The notes under the pieces: model-generated
Database searches by the model: none
What the model was told of the DNA's origin: nothing
The model's input: the letters and a program-made list of their open reading frames with translations, nothing else
From: Chlamydiota bacterium
GTDB lineage: Bacteria > Chlamydiota > Chlamydiia > Chlamydiales > SLFE01
Assembly (NCBI GenBank): GCA_011065065.1
Contig: JAAKFL010000001.1
Span: 1 to 60,948, forward strand
DNA: 60,948 bases
Direction of reading: 5' to 3'
Made by a program: the position numbers and the translations under genes
Shown here: one piece after another, positions 25,430 through 33,403 of the stretch
Layout: every line of letters starts with the position of its first letter
Numbering within the stretch: position 1 is the stretch's first letter

Positions 25430-27070
25430 ATGCAAGAAGATTACGAAGAGTTTTCACCGCAAGAAATCAAACTTCTAGAAAACTATGTGACCAATACATC
25501 AAGCCACATATTCTGCCTCCGCAACCTGCCAGAGGTGATTAAAGGGGCTCTATTCTCTCGTTATTCCCGCTCCTCTCTTGGTTTGCGAGCCCTTCTTCTT
25601 AAAGAATTTATACTCAATGAAGAAGAAGCGTCATTTGGGAGCATTGTCCCGACATCTGTTGATGAAACTGCGGAAAATCAGATGTTAGCATTGAAGAAGG
25701 CGCAAAGTTTTTATGATCGGATTCTCGATGGTTATGGGGATGATTCCATCGGAGAGTTGGGCGGAGCTCATGTGGCGATTGAAAATGTGTCAATGTTAGC
25801 AGCAAAGTTGATTGAAGATCGCCGTATCGGCGGATCGCCGTTAGAAAAGTCGACGCGTTACATTTACTTTGATCAGAAAGTGAACGGCGAGTACCTGTTT
25901 TATCGCGAACCAATTTTGATGACGTCAGCCTACCGCGATGCCTATGTTGACACTTGCAATATGCTTTTTGAAACTTACAGCAAATTGATTCCTCCGTTAA
26001 CAGACTTGATGGAAGCCAAGTTCCCTAAAGGAGACTCGATTTCAACAGGAGCTTACAAAGCGTCGATTCGTGCGAAAGTGTTAGATTGTCTTCGTGGATT
26101 GCTTCCTGCGGGCACCCTGACCAATATGGGAATCTATGGAAACGGTCGATTTTTCGAACACATGATTCAACGACTTCATTGCAATAATCTGGCTGAATTA
26201 CAAGACATCGGAAAACGTTGTCATCAAGAGCTTGGAAAAGTGATCCCTTCGTTCGTCCGTCGTTCACATACTGAACATCGGAACCAAGTCGGTTTTGCCA
26301 AATTCCAAGAGGCTATGGGATCATCCATTAAATTGATTACTGAGCACAATACGGGATTTAAAGAACGAACAACTGAGCCTGGAGTTCGTCTCATTTCATT
26401 TGATCCTGATTCCCCTTCAAAAGTGGCAGCGGGATTATTGTTTGAACATTCTGATAAAGGTTTGCATGAATTGCGGGAATATTGTCGCAATCTGCCTAAA
26501 GAAGAAATTGCGAGCATTTTGGATGCGGGCTGTATGGCGCGTGAGAACAGACGTCACAAAAGTCCTCGGGCGTTGGAACATGCGGAATTTACATTTGAGA
26601 TCATTGCGGACTTTGGTGCCTATCGCGATTTGCATCGTCATCGTATTCTGACACAAGAAAGACAACTTCTCACTTGTGATTACGGTTTTTATATTCCGTC
26701 CGAGCTTGATGAAATGTCTGAGAAGGGAGCTTATATTGAAGCTATGGAACGGGCGAAAAAAGTTTACGACACCATTGCCGAGGAGTTGCCGGAAGAAGCG
26801 CAATACATCGTGCCGATGGCGTACAACATTCGTTGGTACTTCCATGTGAACCTTCGGGCTCTTCAATGGATTTGCGAATTGCGTTCAGCAGCTGCAGGGC
26901 ATCCGACATATCGCCTGATTGCGCAAGAGATGGCGAGACAGGTCTCTGAAGCCATTCCTGAATTTGAGCGGTTCTTCAAGTTTGTCGATTATGAAGGATA
27001 TGATTTGGGAAGGTTGGGGCAAGAGCAAAGAAAAGCTGAAAAAGCTAAGAGGGTGTCTCAAAAGTTATGA
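25430..27070 (+). CDS. thyX: Long two-lobed ThyX-type flavin-dependent thymidylate synthase
   Basis: A 546-residue protein, about twice the length of ordinary ThyX, as in Chlamydia (CT632, as I recall). ThyX methylates dUMP to dTMP using FAD and methylene-tetrahydrofolate. The C-terminal lobe carries the family RHR at residues 403-405 (LHRHRILTQERQLL), but the serine expected eight residues on is Leu413. The N-terminal lobe has YSRSSLGLRALLLKEF and no RHR, so it looks degenerate. AAATAAGG precedes the ATG. The last seven codons and the stop lie inside a palindromic element (27049-27136), so the native C terminus has been replaced. Confidence 0.85.
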   Translation: MQEDYEEFSPQEIKLLENYVTNTSSHIFCLRNLPEVIKGALFSRYSRSSLGLRALLLKEFILNEEEASFGSIVPTSVDETAENQMLALKKAQSFYDRILDGYGDDSIGELGGAHVAIENVSMLAAKLIEDRRIGGSPLEKSTRYIYFDQKVNGEYLFYREPILMTSAYRDAYVDTCNMLFETYSKLIPPLTDLMEAKFPKGDSISTGAYKASIRAKVLDCLRGLLPAGTLTNMGIYGNGRFFEHMIQRLHCNNLAELQDIGKRCHQELGKVIPSFVRRSHTEHRNQVGFAKFQEAMGSSIKLITEHNTGFKERTTEPGVRLISFDPDSPSKVAAGLLFEHSDKGLHELREYCRNLPKEEIASILDAGCMARENRRHKSPRALEHAEFTFEIIADFGAYRDLHRHRILTQERQLLTCDYGFYIPSELDEMSEKGAYIEAMERAKKVYDTIAEELPEEAQYIVPMAYNIRWYFHVNLRALQWICELRSAAAGHPTYRLIAQEMARQVSEAIPEFERFFKFVDYEGYDLGRLGQEQRKAEKAKRVSQKL

Positions 27071-27136
27071 TTTGGATGATTTATGTGGTCAATTGGCCAC
27101 ATAAAGCATCCAAATCATTACTTTCGAGACACCCTC
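27049..27136. mobile_element. MITE-like palindromic element with TAA target duplication
   Basis: Ends are GAGGGTGTCTC and GAGACACCCTC. The two 44-base halves are complementary with about four mismatches around CAATTG. TAA flanks both sides (27046-27048 and 27137-27139; CTAA if the last base of the element is counted). Such ends and 3-4-base TNA/YTAR duplications are typical of IS5-family relatives. No transposase is encoded, so it would be non-autonomous. It could also serve as a terminator for thyX. Confidence 0.75.
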
Positions 27137-27212
27137 TAAACTCCGTCAATAATTTTCTTGGTTCAAAACTCACTTAACCTCTATTGTTTTAGAAAAATGG
27201 AGGTTAAGAGTT

Positions 27213-28709
27213 ATGGAAATTGTTCAAGAAAATATTTATCCGGAAATTCACGAATTTTTAACTCCTGAGGCAGAAAAACTTGTCGGCCCATTGATTGATT
27301 TTCCGGTTCCATCCGCACCCCCTAAATCTTTATTGGAAAGAGATATCTCTCAAGAAACTGATGTCGAGAGTATTGATAGGGGATTACAAGTTCTAGGCGT
27401 TTTGAAAAGCGAAAAATATGGGGTGTTGTACGAAGCCTCTGCAGCGGGAAAATTAGCTGTTGTTAAAAGGCTCGTGGGACTCGGGGTTTCATTTGAAAAG
27501 AAGATTAATGGACATACTCCTCTTTATGTAGCTGTGAGCAAAGGTCGCTATGATGTTGTGGAATTTTTGTTGCAATCTGGTGCCAATGTGGATGCCAAAA
27601 ATAGAGTGGGATGGACACCTCTTTTAGAAGCATGTGATGAAGGGCATCCAGAGATTGTGGAACTTCTGTTGAGGTATGGTGCTAAGACAGATGTTGCCTC
27701 GAGAACCGGATGGGGTGCTTTGCATCTTGCAGTCGATAATGGCAATCTTCAGACGATTAAAATTTTGCTGGGATATCATATTGAAGTGGATACAAAAATT
27801 AAGAAAGAAGGAACGACTCCTTTTTATTTAGCTGTTATTGAAAATTTTTATGAAATTGCTGAACTCCTGCTGCAAGCTGGTTCTGATGTGAACGCAATAC
27901 ATAATGGAAAGTGGACTGCACTTTTATATGCCTCCAAGTATGGGCAACCAAAGTTTGTGGAGCTTTTACTACGCTATGGTGCGGATACAGAGCTGACAAC
28001 AGAAAACGGATGGAATGCACTCCATTATGCTGTTGATAATGGTGATCTTGAATCTATGAGAATATTGCTCCCACATTGTAAAAATCTGGAAACAAAAAAC
28101 GAGAAATTTGGGTGGACTCCTCTCTATAGGGCCTCACGAAAAGGAGATCAGGATATCGTGAACCTGTTATGTGAAGCTGGGGCAGATTTGAATGCAAAAA
28201 CCAAAAGCGGATGGACACCCTTGCATGTGGCGTGTGAAAAAGGTCATTTTGAAGTCGTCAAGAATTTGTTGGAGAGGGGGGCTAAAATCGACGTCAGAAT
28301 TATTAGGGGTTCGACTCCACCATTGTATATTGCCGCGTCAAGTGGACATACTTCTATCGTGGAACACTTGTTGATTCAAGGTGTGAATCCAGACAGCATG
28401 ACGACCATTTCAGGACATACTTCTCTTCAATATGCTGCGGAATATGGCCACTTAGATATGGTCGTTTTGTTGGTTAAGTATGGAGCAAACGTGAATGCGC
28501 GGTTTAAAAGACAAACCACCCCTTTGCATTTTGCATCTGGAGAGGGGCATTATGAAGTCGTGAAATATCTGTTAGCACATGGAGCAGACCCTAGTGTCAA
28601 AAATGCGTATGGAAAGACAGCTTATGCTTTAGCCAAAGCTGAAAAACATGAGAAAGTTCTGGAGCTTTTACCTCAACCACAAAGAAGACGTTTCTTCTGG
28701 TGTGTATAA
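27213..28709 (+). CDS. Ankyrin-repeat protein
   Basis: 498 residues: a 70-residue N-terminal part with proline-rich stretch (DFPVPSAPPKSL), then about thirteen ankyrin repeats of 33-34 residues, each with a G-x-TPL-x-A helix start and a V-x-LLL-x-GA ending, and a short basic C terminus (RRRFFWCV). No enzymatic domain. Repeats 2-4 and 5-7 resemble each other as three-repeat blocks (LLLRYGAKTD...AVDNGN and LLLRYGADTE...AVDNGD). GGAGG lies upstream of the ATG. Ankyrin arrays bind proteins; in intracellular bacteria they are often effectors, which I infer here without a visible secretion signal. Confidence 0.9.
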   Translation: MEIVQENIYPEIHEFLTPEAEKLVGPLIDFPVPSAPPKSLLERDISQETDVESIDRGLQVLGVLKSEKYGVLYEASAAGKLAVVKRLVGLGVSFEKKINGHTPLYVAVSKGRYDVVEFLLQSGANVDAKNRVGWTPLLEACDEGHPEIVELLLRYGAKTDVASRTGWGALHLAVDNGNLQTIKILLGYHIEVDTKIKKEGTTPFYLAVIENFYEIAELLLQAGSDVNAIHNGKWTALLYASKYGQPKFVELLLRYGADTELTTENGWNALHYAVDNGDLESMRILLPHCKNLETKNEKFGWTPLYRASRKGDQDIVNLLCEAGADLNAKTKSGWTPLHVACEKGHFEVVKNLLERGAKIDVRIIRGSTPPLYIAASSGHTSIVEHLLIQGVNPDSMTTISGHTSLQYAAEYGHLDMVVLLVKYGANVNARFKRQTTPLHFASGEGHYEVVKYLLAHGADPSVKNAYGKTAYALAKAEKHEKVLELLPQPQRRRFFWCV

Positions 28710-28714
28710 CACGT

Positions 28715-28763
28715 CTTGGAGCCCCGAGCGGCTATCGCCGCCCGGGGCTCCAAGAAATATTTT
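28715..28763. terminator. Rho-independent terminator between convergent genes
   Basis: A GC-rich stem in AT-rich surroundings: CTTGGAGCCCCGAGCGG (28715-28731) and CCGCCCGGGGCTCCAAG (28738-28754), loop CTATCG, followed by AAATATTTT. It stops transcripts of the ankyrin gene and probably also of the converging gene at 28762. Confidence 0.85.
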
Positions 28764-29589
28764 AGTCGAACGAGATCAAGTTTCGAGTTGGCGCCTCTTC
28801 CTCACTCTGCCCGCCAATTTCTTCAAATGGATTGTAAGAATCATCTTCTTCCGACTCACTCCTTTCGGCATCTTTGAACGGATTGTAAGCCAATGAAGGT
28901 ATGTTTCCGAAACTTTTGCTGAAGACATTTTCTTCCGATTCTTCCGATTCTTCCGATTCTTCCGAATCTTCGTCTATGACCTGTCTTTGGTCTGATATAT
29001 CAACAAATGATAATCTTCGGGGTATGGGTGCTTTGGTTAAGACACTTGGCATCGATTTTGTCAGCTTGGGTTTTTGAGGTAATCTGCTCATTATTGACCA
29101 GCGGCTCTTAGTGATCTTGTGTACCACATCATCATACTCCGAAATCATCTTCGGATAAAATCGATCTTTAGAGCTGATGATTGAACTCACAATTCTGTTA
29201 CGAGATTTTGGGCTCTGCAATTTCTTGAGCTCGTGTTTATGAAGGTTGCTCAGTGTGCTCCTCACTTGGCGTTTGACTATATTAGCAGAAGAGATAAGAC
29301 TATTATTATGCCTCTTGATTGTGAGTTCATTCACTTTCCCACTTAAAGCCTCCATCAAGGATGTGGCGGGGGAATATAAGTATTTCTCGATTATGTGTTT
29401 ATCGACGGCCTCGATTCTTTCGATGGCCTTTTGTGACTTTTCATCATGCTGGTCATGTAATTGTATTTGGACTTGGTTGAAAATTTCATAAAGCAATTGC
29501 ATCATGTATTGTGCCTTCAACGTTTTTTTTGTCAGACGTCTATGATTTTTCAAGGCGATATTGGTTAATGTTCCGGTTGGGGCGATCAT
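28762..29589 (-). CDS. Candidate effector with NPF and clathrin-box motifs
   Basis: 275 residues. The first 150 are helical and charged with no known fold (KAIERIEAVDKHIIEKYL). The middle is basic and proline-containing. The last 75 are acidic and disordered: SEE repeated four times (209-220), then YNPFKD (NPF 236-238), YNPFEE (NPF 253-255) and the extreme C terminus LISFD (271-275). NPF followed by acidic residues is the ligand of eukaryotic EH domains. LISFD fits the clathrin-box rule L-hydrophobic-x-hydrophobic-D/E. This combination is the signature of endocytic adaptors, so I propose host-traffic mimicry. AGGAGA precedes the ATG. No signal peptide. Confidence 0.65.
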   Translation of the reverse strand: MIAPTGTLTNIALKNHRRLTKKTLKAQYMMQLLYEIFNQVQIQLHDQHDEKSQKAIERIEAVDKHIIEKYLYSPATSLMEALSGKVNELTIKRHNNSLISSANIVKRQVRSTLSNLHKHELKKLQSPKSRNRIVSSIISSKDRFYPKMISEYDDVVHKITKSRWSIMSRLPQKPKLTKSMPSVLTKAPIPRRLSFVDISDQRQVIDEDSEESEESEESEENVFSKSFGNIPSLAYNPFKDAERSESEEDDSYNPFEEIGGQSEEEAPTRNLISFD

Positions 29590-29602
29590 AATATTCTCCT
29601 GA

Positions 29603-29778
29603 TTTTAAAACCTAAGTGTCCACCTATGAACCATCCATCTAAAAGCAGATTTCCCCCGTGAGAAAAAGGTCTATTTTTGCCTACTCTCATGGAGTATGTC
29701 AAAAAAATAGCCCTTTTCCTCACAAGAAAAATCTGCATTTTATCTGAATACTTCATAGTTGGGCACATAGGTTTAAAA
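29603..29778. repeat. Large imperfect palindrome upstream of the NPF-motif gene
   Basis: The left half (TTTTAAAACCTAAGTGTCCA onward) and the reverse complement of the right half (TTTTAAACCTATGTGCCCAA onward) align over about 85 bases at roughly three quarters identity. Long shared blocks are GCAGATTT, GTGAG, AAAAGG and CTATTTTT. A 67-codon frame within it is a by-product. The remaining 29779-29908 is AT-rich and must hold the promoter of the permease operon. Confidence 0.75.
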
Positions 29779-29908
29779 AATTGCCTCATTCATAATCATT
29801 AAAATTTTAATTTGCAATGAAATATTTTGGTTCCAACTTAGGCGGTTGTTGATGATAATGAAGGGGAAGTGATAACATTACCTTTTATTTTGATTAAAAG
29901 ATTTTATT

Positions 29909-31120
29909 ATGAATTCTTCTCAATCTTCAAGTCGTGTGACTGGTAGCATTCTCATGGTTGCCGGTTGCTGCATTGGTGCTGGGATGCTCGGTGTTCCTGT
30001 CATTTCTTCACTTGCTGGTTTTATCCCCAGTACTTTGATGTTTGTTCTCTCTTGGCTATTCATGATGACCACAGGCCTTCTGTTATTGGAGGTCAATTTA
30101 TGGTTTGAAGAAGAGGTGAGCATCGTTTCGATGGTGGGGTTAACACTTGGAAAAGTTGGAAGGATTCTGAGCTGGGTACTATTTGGCTATCTTTTTTATT
30201 CCCTGATGATCGCATATGTGGCGGGTAGCGGGTTGTTGTTGGCGGGTCTTGCTGATGATGTGGGATTGATATTACCGAATTGGGTGGGAAGTACGGCATT
30301 CACTCTTCTCTTTTCGATTTTTGTTTTTTTAGGAACTGGATTTGTGGACTGGTTTAACCGTCTACTCATGGCAGGTTTGATTATCTCTTATGTTTTACTT
30401 GTTTCACTGGGGATTCGCTATGTGGAACCTGAATTTTTACTCTATCAAGATTGGTCCGCAACGCTCTTGGTGATTCCTGCGATGATCATTTCCTTTGGAT
30501 TTCATAATCTTGTTCCGAGTCTGACCACCTATATGGAAAGAGACCGAAAAAAACTTTTCTGGATCTTCTTTTTAGGAAGTTTGCTTCCTCTATTAATTTA
30601 TTTGGTGTGGGGAGGATTGATTATGGGGATTGTTCCGATATCAGCTTTTCAGAGTGCTATGGAAAGTGGTGATCTTGTGACTGTTGCCCTGAAAAACACT
30701 GTGAATTCTCCTTTGGTCTTATTATTTGCCGAACATTTTGCGTTTTTTGCCATTGTCTCTTCCTTTATCACCGTGGCTTTAAGTTTCGTTGATTTTCTTG
30801 CGGATGGGCTGCATGTCAAGAAAGATCGTAAAGGGAGATTATTCCTGACTTTTTTGACGTTGTTTCCTCCTTTTCTCTGTGCGATGATTTATCCTGGTAT
30901 TTTCTTGGTCGCTATCAGTTATGCAGGAGTTTTTGGTGCCCTCATTCTTTTTGGGATCTTCCCTGCTTTGATGGTTTGGAGAGGCCGCTATTTTATGAAA
31001 ATCGATGCCAGAAAAATTGTTCCCGGGGGACGTGTGACATTGAGTTTGATTATCGTTTTTGCTGTATTGGTAATTTTTGTGAATATTGCCCTTGATTTAC
31101 ATTTATTGGAGTTAAATTAA
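29909..31120 (+). CDS. tyrP: Aromatic amino-acid permease (TyrP type), copy 1
   Basis: A 403-residue inner-membrane carrier of the hydroxy/aromatic amino-acid permease family with about eleven hydrophobic segments. The N-terminal block GCCIGAGMLGVPVISSLAGFIPS is the family start signature, and ISFGFHNLVPSLTTYMERD the mid-protein signature. Imports tyrosine or tryptophan with protons. The next gene is a diverged copy beginning at an overlapping TAATG, and trpS follows. Chlamydia also carries tyrP in tandem (CT817/CT818). Confidence 0.9.
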   Translation: MNSSQSSSRVTGSILMVAGCCIGAGMLGVPVISSLAGFIPSTLMFVLSWLFMMTTGLLLLEVNLWFEEEVSIVSMVGLTLGKVGRILSWVLFGYLFYSLMIAYVAGSGLLLAGLADDVGLILPNWVGSTAFTLLFSIFVFLGTGFVDWFNRLLMAGLIISYVLLVSLGIRYVEPEFLLYQDWSATLLVIPAMIISFGFHNLVPSLTTYMERDRKKLFWIFFLGSLLPLLIYLVWGGLIMGIVPISAFQSAMESGDLVTVALKNTVNSPLVLLFAEHFAFFAIVSSFITVALSFVDFLADGLHVKKDRKGRLFLTFLTLFPPFLCAMIYPGIFLVAISYAGVFGALILFGIFPALMVWRGRYFMKIDARKIVPGGRVTLSLIIVFAVLVIFVNIALDLHLLELN

Positions 31121-32340
31121 TGACTGATTTTGGGAAGATATTAGGAGGAATTTTACTTGTCGCAGGGACAACGATTGGAGCCGCTATTTTGGCTCTTCCT
31201 GTAACCACTGGGCTTGTGGGTTTTTATCCTACCATGGCTTTGTTTCTCATATATTGGGTTCTCATGACTTATGCGGCATTGTTATTTCTCGAAGTGAATC
31301 TTTGGATTGATGACGAGAATGTGAATATCATCTCGATGGCTCACGCCACATTGGGACGTTTTGGTGAAGTGGTCTGCTGGATTCTCTACCTCTTTCTTCT
31401 CTATACTCTCACAACAGCTTACATGGCTGCAAGTGGTCCATTTTTTTTGAATGTTTTGAATCAGATAACGGGTATTGAATTCCCATCATGGGTCGGGCCT
31501 CTTCCACTGATCTTTATTTTCAGCTTTTTCATTTACGAAGGGGCCAAGTATGTAGATTATATCAACAGGTTCCTGATGTTCTGTCTTTTGGTCACTTTTG
31601 TCATTATCAATAGTTGGCTGATGCCCCACATTGATTTTAATTTATTGAACCATCAATCGCTGCAATATCTCCCCCTGGCAGTGGCTCTTGTTGCAGTATC
31701 GTATGGCTACCACATTATCATTCCCACGTTGACTCGATATCTGAAACGAGACGTTCGCGCTTTGGTGAAAGTGATTTTAATCGGAGGAGTCATTCCTTTG
31801 ATCGTCAATGGTATATGGGTGTTTGTTTCTCTTGGAAATATCCCCTTGGAAGGGCCAAATGGATTGATGCAAGGGTATGTTGAGGGGAAAAATGCGGTCG
31901 ACTTGATTGCTGCTTCCCTTGGGCATTCGTGGTTGGCTGTGATCGCTCAGTGGTTCCTGTTCTTTTGTATCGCGACTTCATTTTTAGGTGTATCACTAAG
32001 CCTCAGAGACTTCTTGGCTGATGGATTGGGAATCAAAAAAACAGCACTGGGACGCTGGATCCTCTACTTTCTCACTTTTATTCCTCCGCTCTTCTGCGCC
32101 ATCATGATCCATCGCGCGTTTTTTACCGCTCTTGATTATGCCGGAGTTCTGGGAGTTCTCGTGCTACTGGTGATCATGCCTGCCACCATGACATGGTGGG
32201 GTCGTTATAAGAGAGGCTTCAATTCGGATCAGTTTAAGGTGCCCGGAGGAAAGTTTGGCTTGATTCTCACCTTTATCGTAACGGGCATTATGATTATTAT
32301 GGAGGTGTGTAACAAATTGGGCTATTTTCAACTCGCGTAA
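31120..32340 (+). CDS. tyrP: Aromatic amino-acid permease (TyrP type), copy 2
   Basis: 406 residues, clearly paralogous to copy 1: GTTIGAAILALPVTTGLVGFYP at the N terminus, VSYGYHIIIPTLTRYLKRD in the middle, LSLRDFLADGLGIKK near residue 300. The two copies differ widely, so the duplication is old and the carriers may differ in substrate (tyrosine versus tryptophan). The one-base stop/start overlap with copy 1 and a seven-base gap to trpS imply one transcript. Confidence 0.9.
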   Translation: MTDFGKILGGILLVAGTTIGAAILALPVTTGLVGFYPTMALFLIYWVLMTYAALLFLEVNLWIDDENVNIISMAHATLGRFGEVVCWILYLFLLYTLTTAYMAASGPFFLNVLNQITGIEFPSWVGPLPLIFIFSFFIYEGAKYVDYINRFLMFCLLVTFVIINSWLMPHIDFNLLNHQSLQYLPLAVALVAVSYGYHIIIPTLTRYLKRDVRALVKVILIGGVIPLIVNGIWVFVSLGNIPLEGPNGLMQGYVEGKNAVDLIAASLGHSWLAVIAQWFLFFCIATSFLGVSLSLRDFLADGLGIKKTALGRWILYFLTFIPPLFCAIMIHRAFFTALDYAGVLGVLVLLVIMPATMTWWGRYKRGFNSDQFKVPGGKFGLILTFIVTGIMIIMEVCNKLGYFQLA

Positions 32341-32347
32341 GGATATC

Positions 32348-33403
32348 ATGACAGAAGAGAAAAAAAGAATTTTAACAGGTGACCGTCCGACTGGAATGTT
32401 GCATTTGGGTCATTATTTGGGTTCGATCGAGAACCGTGTGCAGCTGCAAGATAAATATGAATGTTGCTTTATCATTGCTGATTTGCATATGTTGACGACG
32501 AAACCGCAGCGTGAAGAGATCATGAAAATGCGGGACAACATTCGTTACATGATTCTGGACTATTTGGCGTGTGGGATTGATCCGGAAAAATCGTTGATCT
32601 ATCTCCAATCAGCTGTCCCCGCAGTGTACGAACTCAATTTGTTCTTTGAAAACATGGTGTCCTTTAATCGATTGGTTGGACTTCCCAGTATCAAAGACAT
32701 GGCTAAAAATGCTCATCTTGACCCTGAAAATGTCCCATTCGGTTTGATGGGGTACCCTGTTCTTCAGTCTGCCGATATCCTCATGCCACGGGCCCACTTT
32801 GTTCCGGTGGGAAAAGACAATGCGGCCCATGTCGAAATTACCCGTGATATTGCCCGTCGATTTAATCAATATTATGGAGAGGTGTTTCCTCTTCCCGAAC
32901 CCATCCTAAGTCCTGTCCCAACCCTGATCGGAACCGATGGGAAGGGAAAAATGAGCAAGTCGGCAGGAAATACCATTTTCCTTGCGGATGATACCAAGAC
33001 TGTCGAGAAAAAAGTGCGTGGGATGTACACCGACCCGAACAGAGTCCATGCAAATGTTCCTGGGACAGTCGAAGGGAATCCCGTTTTCATTTACCACGAC
33101 ATTTTTAATCCTAACAAAGATGAAATATTAGATCTCAAAGAGCGCTATCGCAAGGGGACTGTTGGTGACGTAGAAGTCAAAGATAAGTTGGCCATAGCGA
33201 TCAATCAATTCTTGGATCCCATTCGTGAACGAAGGAAGATGTTTGAAAAGGAGAAAGGGTTGGTGGAAGAGATCCTGTACGACGGAACCAACAAAATGAA
33301 TGAGGTCGCAAAAGAGACCATGTCTCTCGTGCATCAGGCCATGGGAGTTGCCGGGACGTGGAAGAAAATTTCACGCATCGCACGAGACCGCAAAAAATCA
33401 TGA
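32348..33403 (+). CDS. trpS: Tryptophanyl-tRNA synthetase
   Basis: A 351-residue class I synthetase charging tRNA-Trp. The HIGH-type motif is in GDRPTGMLHLGHYLGS (about residues 11-26), and the KMSKS loop is GKMSKSAGN (about 199-207). SADILMPRAHFVPVGKD is the family tryptophan/ATP contact region. GGATATC stands before the ATG. The stop overlaps the uvrB start as ATGA. The trpS-uvrB order is conserved in Chlamydia (CT585/CT586). Confidence 0.96.
   Translation: MTEEKKRILTGDRPTGMLHLGHYLGSIENRVQLQDKYECCFIIADLHMLTTKPQREEIMKMRDNIRYMILDYLACGIDPEKSLIYLQSAVPAVYELNLFFENMVSFNRLVGLPSIKDMAKNAHLDPENVPFGLMGYPVLQSADILMPRAHFVPVGKDNAAHVEITRDIARRFNQYYGEVFPLPEPILSPVPTLIGTDGKGKMSKSAGNTIFLADDTKTVEKKVRGMYTDPNRVHANVPGTVEGNPVFIYHDIFNPNKDEILDLKERYRKGTVGDVEVKDKLAIAINQFLDPIRERRKMFEKEKGLVEEILYDGTNKMNEVAKETMSLVHQAMGVAGTWKKISRIARDRKKS

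Noticed and set aside
29586..29789. 67-codon minus-strand frame
   Set aside because: Lies within the 29603-29778 palindrome and has no family resemblance.
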